Assembly: GCF_000744885.1 (NCBI RefSeq)
Contig: NZ_JQMV01000003.1
Location: 1,922,001-1,986,000 of the forward strand
Origin: Thermus amyloliquefaciens
GTDB taxonomy: Bacteria > Deinococcota > Deinococci > Deinococcales > Thermaceae
Direction of reading: 5' to 3'
DNA: 64,000 bases
In this document: one piece after another, positions 43,381 to 50,757 of the stretch
Layout of the letters: each line of letters opens with the position of its first letter
Position numbering within the stretch: the stretch's first letter is position 1
The notes under the pieces: generated by a model
What the model was told of the DNA's origin: nothing
The model's database searches: none
What the model saw: only the letters and a program-made list of their open reading frames with translations
Made by a program: the position numbers and the translations under genes

Positions 43381-44583
43381 ATGAGGCCTCTTTCCGGCAT
43401 CAAGGTCCTGGACCTCTCCCGGGTCCTGGCGGGGCCCCTTTGCACCATGGTCCTGGCCGACCTGGGGGCGGAGGTGGTCAAGGTGGAACCCCCCTGGGGG
43501 GACGAAACCCGGGGCTGGGGCCCCCCCTTCGTGGGGGGGGAAAGCGCCTACTTCCTTTCCGTGAACCGGGGCAAGCGGAGCCTGGCCCTGGACCTCAAGG
43601 CCCCAGAGGGCCAGGAGGCGGTGCGGAGGCTGGCCCAAAGGGCCGACGTGCTGGTGGAAAACTTCAAGACCGGGGACCTCAAGCGCTACGGCCTGGACTA
43701 CGAGGCCCTAAAGGCGCTGAACCCGCGCCTTATCTACCTCTCCCTCACCGGCTTCGGCCACACGGGGCCCAGGGCCCAAGAACCCGGGTACGACGCCGCC
43801 TTGCAGGGCTACACCGGCATCATGTCCGTGACCGGGGAGCCGGAAGGCCCCCCCATGAAGGTGGGGGTGGCCTGGATCGACGTGATGACGGGGATGATGG
43901 GGGCGGTGGCGGTCCTGGCGGCCCTCTACGAGCGGGAGCGAAGCGGTTTGGGTCAGCACATCGACCTCTCCCTCTTTGACGTGGGGCTCTTCGCCCTGGC
44001 CAACCTGGGGGAGAGCTACCTCCTCACGGGCAAGCCCCCGGGGCGCCTGGGCAACGCCCACGCCCAGATCGTGCCCTACGGGGCCTTCCCCGCGGCGGAC
44101 GGTTGGCTGGTGCTGGCGGTGGGCAACGACGAGCAGTTCCGGCGGCTTTGCCATGTGCTGGACCTGCCTTGGCTTTGGGAGCGCTTTCCCCAAAACCCCC
44201 AGAGGGTGGAGCACCGCAAGGAGGTGGTGGAGGCGGTTTCCGCCGTGCTGAAGACCCGCCCTCGAGGCTACTGGCTGGAAAGGTTCAAGGAGGCGGGCAT
44301 CCCCGCCGCCCCCGTGAACGACCTGGCGGAGGCCTTCCAGGACCCGCAGGCCCAGGCCCGGGGTGCGGTCTGGACCCTCCCTCACCCCCTCCTGGGACCC
44401 CTCCCCACCCTGGCCAACCCCTTGCGCTTCCTCTCCCGCACTCCCGCCGCCCCCTCCCTTCCCCCGCCCCTCCTGGGGGAGCACACGGAGGCGGTGCTCC
44501 TCGAGGCGGGCTTCACCCCGGAGGAGGTGCGGGCCCTTGTGGAAAAGGGGGTGGCCCGGAGGGCGAAGGGGGAGGAGGGATAG
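43381..44583 (+). CDS. CoA transferase family III (CaiB/BaiF), 400 aa
   Basis: The conserved opening GIKVLDLSRVLAGPLCTMVL and DLGAEVVKVEPPWGDETRGW are diagnostic, followed by NRGKRSLALDLKAPEG and LVENFKTGDLKRYGLDYEAL. The catalytic Asp lies in the region GYDAALQGYTGIMSVTGEPE. These enzymes move CoA between carboxylic acids. The substrate pair is not evident. It converges on the SRP RNA gene. Confidence 0.88.
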   Translation: MRPLSGIKVLDLSRVLAGPLCTMVLADLGAEVVKVEPPWGDETRGWGPPFVGGESAYFLSVNRGKRSLALDLKAPEGQEAVRRLAQRADVLVENFKTGDLKRYGLDYEALKALNPRLIYLSLTGFGHTGPRAQEPGYDAALQGYTGIMSVTGEPEGPPMKVGVAWIDVMTGMMGAVAVLAALYERERSGLGQHIDLSLFDVGLFALANLGESYLLTGKPPGRLGNAHAQIVPYGAFPAADGWLVLAVGNDEQFRRLCHVLDLPWLWERFPQNPQRVEHRKEVVEAVSAVLKTRPRGYWLERFKEAGIPAAPVNDLAEAFQDPQAQARGAVWTLPHPLLGPLPTLANPLRFLSRTPAAPSLPPPLLGEHTEAVLLEAGFTPEEVRALVEKGVARRAKGEEG

Positions 44584-44587
44584 GGAA

Positions 44588-44640
44588 AAGCGCCCTCCTG
44601 GAGGGCGCTGGTCTGCAAAAGGGCCTTGCGGGGCCCAAAA
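44588..44640 (-). terminator. Tandem terminators of the SRP RNA gene
   Basis: Read on the minus strand, GGGCC-CCGCAA-GGCCC followed by TTTT (44618-44636 region) and then AGCGCCCTCC-AGGAGGGCGCT followed by TTTT (44588-44609 region) are two intrinsic terminators in series. The T runs are on the minus side only, so they act on the ffs transcript. Confidence 0.7.
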
Positions 44641-44646
44641 GGAGCC

Positions 44647-44667
44647 TGTGGATAACCCTGTGGATAA
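44647..44667. promoter_or_regulatory. Two consensus DnaA boxes in tandem
   Basis: TGTGGATAA occurs at 44647-44655 and again at 44659-44667, both exact complements of the bacterial DnaA-box consensus TTATCCACA, in the same orientation and 12 bp apart. They lie between the SRP RNA 3' end and its terminators. No other origin feature (AT-rich unwinding region, dnaA, dnaN) is present, so this is not oriC. Confidence 0.75.
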
Positions 44668-44668
44668 C

Positions 44669-44769
44669 GCCCCCGGCTACCCAGCGGCACCCGACCCGTG
44701 GCGCTTAGGGCTGCTTCCTTCCGGACCTGACCCGGTTCACGCCCGGACCGCCGCGCTGGACCGGGGGCT
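44669..44769 (-). ncRNA. ffs: Signal recognition particle RNA, small bacterial type (4.5S-like)
   Basis: The minus strand carries the SRP RNA domain IV core GGTCAGGTCCGGAAGGAAGC with its GGAA tetraloop, at about 44700-44735. The flanks pair into one long hairpin: the 5' GAGCCCCCGG pairs with the 3' GCCGGGGGC end, and CCAGCGCGGC with GCCGCTGGG. It binds Ffh to target membrane proteins. A TATACT -10 box at 44775-44780 precedes the 5' end. The ends are estimated from the pairing. Confidence 0.92.
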
Positions 44770-44773
44770 CGGG

Positions 44774-44780
44774 TAGTATA
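44774..44780. promoter_or_regulatory. Shared divergent -10 region of ffs and the ABC exporter
   Basis: The sequence TAGTATA reads as TATACT on the minus strand (44775-44780, for ffs) and as TAGTAT on the plus strand (44774-44779), 7 nt before the ABC gene ATG at 44787. The two -10 boxes overlap almost completely, so only one promoter can be occupied at a time. Confidence 0.6.
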
Positions 44781-44786
44781 GCACCC

Positions 44787-45665
44787 ATGGAAGCCCTGAG
44801 GCTAGAGGGGCTCGGCAAGCGCTACGGCCGTAAGCCCGTCCTGGAAGGGGTGAGCCTGGCGGTGAGGCCGGGGGAGGTCTACGCCCTGGCCGGGCCCAAC
44901 GGCTCCGGCAAGACCACCCTGATCCGCCTGGTCACGGGGTTGGCCTTCCCCACGGAGGGCCGGGCCTTCCTCCTGGGGGAGGACGTGCACAAGAACCCCA
45001 AAGCCCGGCGCCACCTGGGGGCGGTGGTGGAGGCCCCCGCCGCCTTTTACCCCTACCTCACGGGGCGGGAGAACCTGAGGATGCACGCCTACCTGGCCGC
45101 GGTGCGGGACGAGGGCCGCATCAGCGAGGTCCTGGCCCGGCTCAAGCTCCTGGCGGTGGCCGACCAGAAGGTGGGAAGCTACTCCCTGGGCCAGCGCCAG
45201 CGCCTGGGCCTGGCGGCCGCCATCCTGCACCGGCCCAAGGTCCTGGTCCTGGACGAGCCCACCTCGGGCCTGGACCCCGAGGGGGTGGAGCTGGTCCATG
45301 GCCTCTTGCAGGAGCTGGCCCGGGAAGGGGTGGCGGTCCTCCTCTCCACCCATCACCTGCAGGAGGTGAGCCTTTATGCCCACAAGGTGGGCATCCTGGG
45401 AGGGGGAAGGCTTCTGGACGAGGTGGTCCTGGAGGGGCGGGAGGTGTACCGCCTCGAGGCCCACCCCCTGGAGGGCGCCTTTGCCCTCCTCAAGGCCCTA
45501 CCCCAGGTGGCCTCGGTGCAGCTGCAGGGCGGGGCCATCCTCTTCGCAGGAAGTCCGGAGGTGGCCCTGGAGGCCCTCCTCAAAGAGGGCTACCGGGTGC
45601 AGGCCCTGGAGCCCCACCGCTTTGACCTCATGAGCTACTACCAGGAGAGGGTGAAGCATGCTTAG
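44787..45665 (+). CDS. ABC transporter ATP-binding protein (ABC-2 exporter), 292 aa
   Basis: Walker A AGPNGSGKTTLIRL is near residue 36, the signature YSLGQRQRLGLAAA near 132, Walker B VLVLDEPTSGLDPEG near 152 and the H-loop STHHLQEV near 188. It pairs with the membrane subunit that follows with an 8-bp overlap. Cargo could be a drug, lipid or peptide; nothing nearby decides. Confidence 0.87.
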   Translation: MEALRLEGLGKRYGRKPVLEGVSLAVRPGEVYALAGPNGSGKTTLIRLVTGLAFPTEGRAFLLGEDVHKNPKARRHLGAVVEAPAAFYPYLTGRENLRMHAYLAAVRDEGRISEVLARLKLLAVADQKVGSYSLGQRQRLGLAAAILHRPKVLVLDEPTSGLDPEGVELVHGLLQELAREGVAVLLSTHHLQEVSLYAHKVGILGGGRLLDEVVLEGREVYRLEAHPLEGAFALLKALPQVASVQLQGGAILFAGSPEVALEALLKEGYRVQALEPHRFDLMSYYQERVKHA

Positions 45666-46428
45666 GCTGTTCGTCTTTGAGCTTTACAAGCTCTTCCGGC
45701 TCCGCTCCGTGGGGCTTGGCCTCTTGGCCGCCTTCCTCCTCCCCTTCCTCTGGGCCCTGGCCCCGGGGCTTAAGGAGGTCTACGGCCTCGTTTTGGCCTC
45801 GGGCTGGCAGGTGGTCTCCTTAAGCCTCCTGGCGGGGATGGAGTTCCTCTTCCCCTTCCTGGTGGTCATGGCCGCCAGCGAGTCCTTGGGGAGCGAGGTG
45901 GCCCAGGGTACCCTGAAAAGCCTCCTCCTCAGGCCCCTCCCCCGCACCGCTCTCCTCCTCGCCAAGCTCCTGGCGGTGCTCTTTTACCCCTTCGTCCTCC
46001 TGGCGGCCAGCTTTCTGGGCGGCCTCCTGGCGGGTCTTCCCCATGGCCTCGGGCCCTTCTACGGGGGCACGGGCCTGGGGGCGGGGGGGTTCGCTGGGGT
46101 GGGGCTCCTCCTGCCGGGGGCGGCCTTAGCCGAGCTCCTCCGGGCCCACCTCCTGGCGGGGGCGGTCCTCCTGCCCCTGGCCTCCCTGGCGCTTCTCTAC
46201 GGGACCATCTTTCTCTCCACCACGGCAAGCGCCCTGGCGGCGGTGGCCACCCTCCTCCTCATGCGCCTCCTGGTGGCCTTCCCCACCCTCACCCCCTTCC
46301 TCCTCACCACCTACCTGGACCTCCACCTGAGGCCCCAGGCGGCGGGGCTCGGGCTTTCCCTCCTCCTCATCTACACCCTGGGCTTCGCCTTCCTGGCGGC
46401 CTTGGTCTTTGAGCGGAAGGACCTCTAG
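45658..46428 (+). CDS. ABC-2 type permease, 256 aa
   Basis: Six hydrophobic segments are arranged as in ABC-2 exporters: FELYKLFRLRSVGLGLLAAF at the start, then SESLGSEVAQGTLKSLLLRP, the typical elbow before helix 3, and LGLSLLLIYTLGFAFLAALV near the end. It forms the channel for the ATPase encoded just upstream. The 3' end overlaps the convergent aminopeptidase gene by 4 bp. Confidence 0.83.
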   Translation: MLRLFVFELYKLFRLRSVGLGLLAAFLLPFLWALAPGLKEVYGLVLASGWQVVSLSLLAGMEFLFPFLVVMAASESLGSEVAQGTLKSLLLRPLPRTALLLAKLLAVLFYPFVLLAASFLGGLLAGLPHGLGPFYGGTGLGAGGFAGVGLLLPGAALAELLRAHLLAGAVLLPLASLALLYGTIFLSTTASALAAVATLLLMRLLVAFPTLTPFLLTTYLDLHLRPQAAGLGLSLLLIYTLGFAFLAALVFERKDL

Positions 46429-47516
46429 GCAAAGGGGTAGGGCTCCGGGAGGCCCACGAAGCGCCCCCCCTCCACCAAGGCCTCCCCGTCCAGAAGGAGC
46501 GCCCCCTCCTCCAGGGAGAGGACCAGGTCCCAGTGCAGGGCGCTCTCGTTCTTGCCCCCGGTCTCCGGGTAGCTCCGGCCCAGGGCCAGGTGCACCGTGC
46601 CCCCCATCTTCTCGTCCAGGAGGATGAGGCCTGTGGGCCGGGTGAGGCGGAAGTTGGTGCCCAGGCCCACCTCCCCAAGCCGCCGGGCCCCCGCGTCCGT
46701 GGCCAGGGCCGAGAGGAGGTAGCCCTCCCCCACCTCCGCCCCGGCCTCCACCACCTCCCCCCCTTGGAAACGGAGGTAAACCCCTTCCACCCGCCTTCCC
46801 CCCACGAAGGCGGGGAGGTTGAAGCGCACCTCCCCCTCGGCGCTCTCCTCCAGGGGGCCGGTGAAGACCTCCCCCGAGGGCATGTTGCGCCGGCCATCGG
46901 AGTTGATCCACCTCCGCCCCGCCACGGAAAGCCTTAGGTCCGTCCCCGGGGCCAGGATGCGGAGCTCCTTCCCCTGGGAAAGCCTTTGGATGAGCCCCTC
47001 CTGGAAGCGGGCCAGGGCCCGCCAGGCCCCCACGGGGTCTTCCTGGTCCAGGAAAAGGGCCCCTTCCAGGTAGGCCCTGAACGCCTCCGTCCCCATCCCT
47101 GCCCCCACCGCATACCCCACCGTGGGGTAGAGGGTGAGGGCCCAGCGCTTCTTGAGGCGAAGCTCGGTAAGGGGCCGCCAGGCCCGCCCGTACCTCAGGG
47201 AGAGGTCCGGGTCCAAGGAGGCGGCCTCGAGGGGGTTTTCCGCGGACAGGATGCGCAGGAACTTGTCCGTCCTCTCGTATAGGGCCTGCTCCGCCGCCGG
47301 AACCTCCTCCAGCCAGCGCCCGGCAAAGCGCAGGAAATCCCGCATCTCCCCAGGGTAGGCCAGGCGAAGGAGGGGGTAGGCCCCCCGGGCGAGAAGAGCC
47401 CGCTTCAGGTGGGGCAAAAGGGGCAAGGCCGGGGTCTCCGCCTCCACCAAGACCACCTCCCCCTCCCCGGCCTCCAGGCAGTAGTCCGCCAAAAGCTCGG
47501 CCAAACGTGCTTCCAC
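46425..47516 (-). CDS. M29-family aminopeptidase (aminopeptidase T type), 363 aa
   Basis: Thermus aminopeptidase T founded the M29 family. Its metal-site sequence is visible: NMPSGEVFTGPLE near residue 214, GEVGLGTNFRL near 280, and HLALGRSYPETGGKN...ALHWDLVL near 310-330. It removes N-terminal residues from peptides and uses two metal ions. The GTG at 47516 is used because TATGAT ends 6 nt before it, a leaderless arrangement. Confidence 0.88.
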   Translation of the reverse strand: MEARLAELLADYCLEAGEGEVVLVEAETPALPLLPHLKRALLARGAYPLLRLAYPGEMRDFLRFAGRWLEEVPAAEQALYERTDKFLRILSAENPLEAASLDPDLSLRYGRAWRPLTELRLKKRWALTLYPTVGYAVGAGMGTEAFRAYLEGALFLDQEDPVGAWRALARFQEGLIQRLSQGKELRILAPGTDLRLSVAGRRWINSDGRRNMPSGEVFTGPLEESAEGEVRFNLPAFVGGRRVEGVYLRFQGGEVVEAGAEVGEGYLLSALATDAGARRLGEVGLGTNFRLTRPTGLILLDEKMGGTVHLALGRSYPETGGKNESALHWDLVLSLEEGALLLDGEALVEGGRFVGLPEPYPFA

Positions 47517-47521
47517 CCTGT

Positions 47522-47528
47522 TATCATA
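47522..47528. promoter_or_regulatory. Shared palindromic -10 region of two divergent genes
   Basis: TATCATA reads TATGAT on the minus strand (47523-47528, aminopeptidase, 6 nt before its GTG) and TATCAT on the plus strand (47522-47527, 9 nt before the ATG at 47537). The same few bases seem to serve both genes. Confidence 0.5.
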
Positions 47529-47536
47529 GGACCAAG

Positions 47537-48663
47537 ATGGAAGAACCTAGGATCACGCCCCTGGCCCGGCGTCTTGCGGAGGAGAACGGCATTGACTGGC
47601 GCAGGCTCCAGGGCACGGGCCCAGACGGCACCATCGTGGAGCGGGACATCCTGGCCTTTTTGGCCAAGGTGATGGCGGGGGAGGTGGAGTTGCCCCCCAT
47701 GCCGGAAGAGCCCCCGCCCGTCCTCCCGGAGGAGGACCTGAAGCGGGCCCAGGAGGCCTTGGGGCGGGAGGGGGTGGACCTCTCCGAACTCATCCCCGAA
47801 GCCCCCAGGGCCCCCACCCTCCAGGTGGAGGAGGTCCCTGAGGAGGAACTGGACCTGGAGCCCGCCCTCCTGGAGGACCTGGAGCTGGACCTGGAGGAGG
47901 ACCTCCTCCTGGCCGAGGAAGCCCCCGTGCTGGCGGAAGAGCCCCGGGAGGAAGGCCTCCCGGAAGAAGCCCCGGCCACGGCCCTGGAAGACGAGCTGGA
48001 AGCCCTCCTGGCGGAGGAGGCCGGCCTGAGCGAGGCGGAAGAACCCTCCCTCCTCCCCGAGGAGGCCCTCTTGGAGGAGGAAAGCCTCCTGGAGGGGCTC
48101 AGCCCGGAGGCCCTGGAGGAACCCCTTACGGCCGCTCCCGAAAGCCCCGCGCCCGCGGCGGCAACCCCGCCCCCGCCCCAGTGCCTATCCCCACCCCCGC
48201 ACCTGGCCTCACCCCCACCCCCGCCACGGGGCCCCTTCCCCCGGCGCTCCGCGCCTTCCGCCGGCGGCTGAACCCCGCCCCCCTGGAGGAGGCGGTGGGC
48301 GCCTTCCACCGGGTCTACGGCGTGCCCAAAACCCCCCTCCCCTTCCTGGTCAGGGCGGCGGAAAGGGCCCTGGCGGACCTGGAGCTTCCCTTAAGGCCCC
48401 TCCTGGGCCAGGCGGAGGGGGAGAGCGTACGGGGCTTGCGGCCTAGGGAAGGCTTCCTGGCCCTCTTCCGCCAGGAAGGCGGGGATGAGGGCGAGGGGCT
48501 TTTGTGTTTCTTCGGGGAGGAGGAGGTCCACACCGGCCGCCCGAGCCTCTTCCTCTCCCCCGAGGGGGTGCTCTCCGCCTCCGGGCTGGAAGGCCCCGTG
48601 GCCAAAAAGCTCCTGGAGCGGGTGGCCCTCTACCTGGAAAACCCGGTGCTCCTTTTGGCCTAG
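47537..48663 (+). pseudogene. E3-binding-domain protein with degenerate E2-like C-terminus, frame broken by a one-base deletion
   Basis: Residues 1-45 (RITPLARRLAEENGIDWRRL, GTGPDGTIVERDI) are a peripheral-subunit-binding domain as in dihydrolipoamide acyltransferases. An acidic Glu/Leu-rich stretch of about 140 residues and a Pro/Ala linker follow. The frame shifts in the C-rich linker near 48170-48174 (one C too few). The second frame, to 48663, resembles an E2 catalytic domain (VGAFHRVYGVPKTPLPFLVR; then GLEGPVAKKLLERVALYLEN at the end) but lacks the HxxxDG catalytic motif. There is no lipoyl domain. Confidence 0.72.
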
Positions 48664-50657
48664 CGGCGGCGCCGCTTCCTGCGGCTTCCCGGCACCGGCT
48701 CGGGGGCCTGCAACCCCTGGAGGCGGGCCTCGAGGGCCCTAAGCTCATCCCTTAGCCTTGCCGCCCGCTCAAAGTCCAAGGCCTCCGCCGCCTGCCACAT
48801 GGCCAGCTCCAGCTCGGCGATCCTTTCCTTCAGGTCCTCCCCGGCAGGCTCCGGCAGGGGCGCCTCCTCGTACCCCTCGGGGCGGATGATGGCCCTCACC
48901 TCCTTCCGCACCGTCTTTGGGACGATGCCGTGCTCCCGGTTGTAGGCCTCCTGGATGGCCCTCCGGCGGTTCGTCTCCCGGATGGCCCGCTCCATGGCCT
49001 CGGAGACGGCATCCGCATAGAGCCAGACCTCCCCCCGGGCGTTCCGGGCCGCCCGGCCGATGGTCTGGATGAGGCTCCGCTCGCTCCGGAGGAAGCCCGT
49101 CTTGTCCGCATCCAAAATGGCCACCAAGGAGACCTCCGGCAGATCCAGGCCCTCCCGGAGGAGGTTGATGCCCACCAAGGCGTCAAAGTGCCCCAGCCTG
49201 AGGTCCCGGATCAGGGCCTGGCGCTCAAAGGCGTCCAGCTCGTGGTGCAGGTAGCGGGCCCGGACACCGTGCTCCTGCAAAAAGGCGGTGAGCTCCTCCG
49301 CCATGCGCACCGTCAGGACGGTGACCAGGGTGCGCTCGCCCCTGGCCGCCCGCTCCCGGATCCCCTCCATGAGGTCCAGGATCTGGTTCTCCGTGGGCTT
49401 CACCACCACCAAGGGGTCCAAAAGCCCCGTGGGGCGGATGATCTGCTCCACGATGCGACCCGAGTGCTCCAGCTCAAAGGGCCCCGGGGTGGCGGAGACG
49501 AAGATCACCTGGGACACCCGCTCCAAAAACTCCTCAAAGCGCAAGGGGCGGTTGTCCAGGGCGGAGGGCAGGCGGAAGCCGTAGTCCACCAGGGTCTTCT
49601 TGCGCGCGTAGTCCCCCCGGTACATACCCTGGAGCTGGGGCACGGTCACGTGGGACTCGTCCAGGAAGACCAGGAAGTCCCCGGGGAAGTAGTCCAAAAG
49701 GGTGTAGGGGGGCTCCCCCGGGGCCTTGCCCGTGAAGTAGCGGGCGTAGTTCTCCACCCCCGGGCAGGTGCCCATGACCCTGAGCATCTCCAGGTCGTAG
49801 AGGGTGCGCTCCTTGAGGCGCTGGGCGTAGAGCACCTCCCCCCGTTCCTCAAAGTACCGGACCCTTTCCCATAGCTCCTTCTCAATCTCCTGCAGGATGG
49901 CCTCCAGCCCCTCCGGGGAAAGGTAGTGGGTGGCGGGGAAGAGGACGAAGCCGGGAAGCTCCCTAAGCCTTTCCCCGGTGAGGGGGTGGACCTGCAGGAT
50001 GCGCTCCACCTCGTCGCCAAAGAGCTCCACCCGGATGGGCTCGGTCTCGTAGGCGGGGAAGATCTCCAACACCTCCCCCTTGGCCCGGAAGCGGCCCGGG
50101 GAGAGGTCAATGTCGTTGCGCTCGTAGCCCAGCTCCAAAAGGCGCTCCAAAAGGGCCTCCCGCGGGTAGACCATGCCCCTTTCCACCACCAGGTTCCTCT
50201 GCCGGTACTCCCGGGGATCCCCCAGGCCGTAGATGGCGGAGACCGAGGCCACCACGATCACGTCCCGCCTCGTGAGGAGGCTACGGGTGGTGGAGTGGCG
50301 CAGGCGCTCAATCTCCGGGTTGATGCTGGCGTCCTTCTCAACGTAGAGGTCCTTGCCGGGAACGTAGGCCTCGGGCTGGTAGTAGTCGTAGTAGCTGATG
50401 AAGTACTCCACGGCGTTTTCCGGGAAAAGCTCCCGGAACTCCGCGGCCAGCTGCGCCGCCAGGATCTTGTTGGGGGCCAGGACCAAGGCGGGCCTCCCCA
50501 GGGCCTCCACCACCTTGGCCATGGTCACCGTCTTCCCCGTGCCCGTGGCCCCCAGGAGGGTGACGAAGCGCTCCCCATCCCTAAGGGCCTCCACCAGCTC
50601 CCCTATGGCCTTGGGCTGGTCCCCCTTGGGCTCAGGGCCATGGTAGCGGAAGGTCAT
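48660..50657 (-). CDS. uvrB: Excinuclease ABC subunit B
   Basis: UvrB is the damage-verifying helicase-like core of nucleotide excision repair. Walker [17 protein letters not shown] is near residue 35, the beta-hairpin region [14 protein letters not shown] near 92, [10 protein letters not shown] near 338 and the helicase motif [12 protein letters not shown] near 540. The C-terminal UVR domain reads [20 protein letters not shown]. The 665-aa length fits Thermus. TAAACT ends 7 nt before the ATG at 50657. It ends in a CTAG overlap with the E2-like gene. Confidence 0.95.
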   Translation of the reverse strand: MTFRYHGPEPKGDQPKAIGELVEALRDGERFVTLLGATGTGKTVTMAKVVEALGRPALVLAPNKILAAQLAAEFRELFPENAVEYFISYYDYYQPEAYVPGKDLYVEKDASINPEIERLRHSTTRSLLTRRDVIVVASVSAIYGLGDPREYRQRNLVVERGMVYPREALLERLLELGYERNDIDLSPGRFRAKGEVLEIFPAYETEPIRVELFGDEVERILQVHPLTGERLRELPGFVLFPATHYLSPEGLEAILQEIEKELWERVRYFEERGEVLYAQRLKERTLYDLEMLRVMGTCPGVENYARYFTGKAPGEPPYTLLDYFPGDFLVFLDESHVTVPQLQGMYRGDYARKKTLVDYGFRLPSALDNRPLRFEEFLERVSQVIFVSATPGPFELEHSGRIVEQIIRPTGLLDPLVVVKPTENQILDLMEGIRERAARGERTLVTVLTVRMAEELTAFLQEHGVRARYLHHELDAFERQALIRDLRLGHFDALVGINLLREGLDLPEVSLVAILDADKTGFLRSERSLIQTIGRAARNARGEVWLYADAVSEAMERAIRETNRRRAIQEAYNREHGIVPKTVRKEVRAIIRPEGYEEAPLPEPAGEDLKERIAELELAMWQAAEALDFERAARLRDELRALEARLQGLQAPEPVPGSRRKRRRR

Positions 50658-50711
50658 CCTCCTTAGTTTAGGGGTAACCCTTTCCGGTGACCACGAAGGC
50701 CGCAAGAAAAG

Positions 50712-50751
50712 AACCCAAGGGGCTCGCCCTTTTGGGCGAGCCCCTTGGGTT
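50712..50751 (-). terminator. Strong slpA terminator
   Basis: Arms 50712-50729 and 50734-50751 are perfect 18-bp complements around a 4-nt loop, just after the slpA stop. On the minus strand CTTTTCTT follows. This is the longest perfect hairpin I found in the window, fitting a very highly expressed gene. Confidence 0.9.
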
Positions 50752-50757
50752 TAGGTT

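Noticed and set aside
44641-44700. Chromosomal origin of replication at the DnaA boxes
   Set aside because: Only two boxes, no AT-rich unwinding region, and no dnaA, dnaN or rpmH nearby.
48180-48280. Proline-rich repeats as a tandem repeat locus
   Set aside because: The C-rich words are part of a Pro/Ala linker in the E2-like gene and are not exact repeats.
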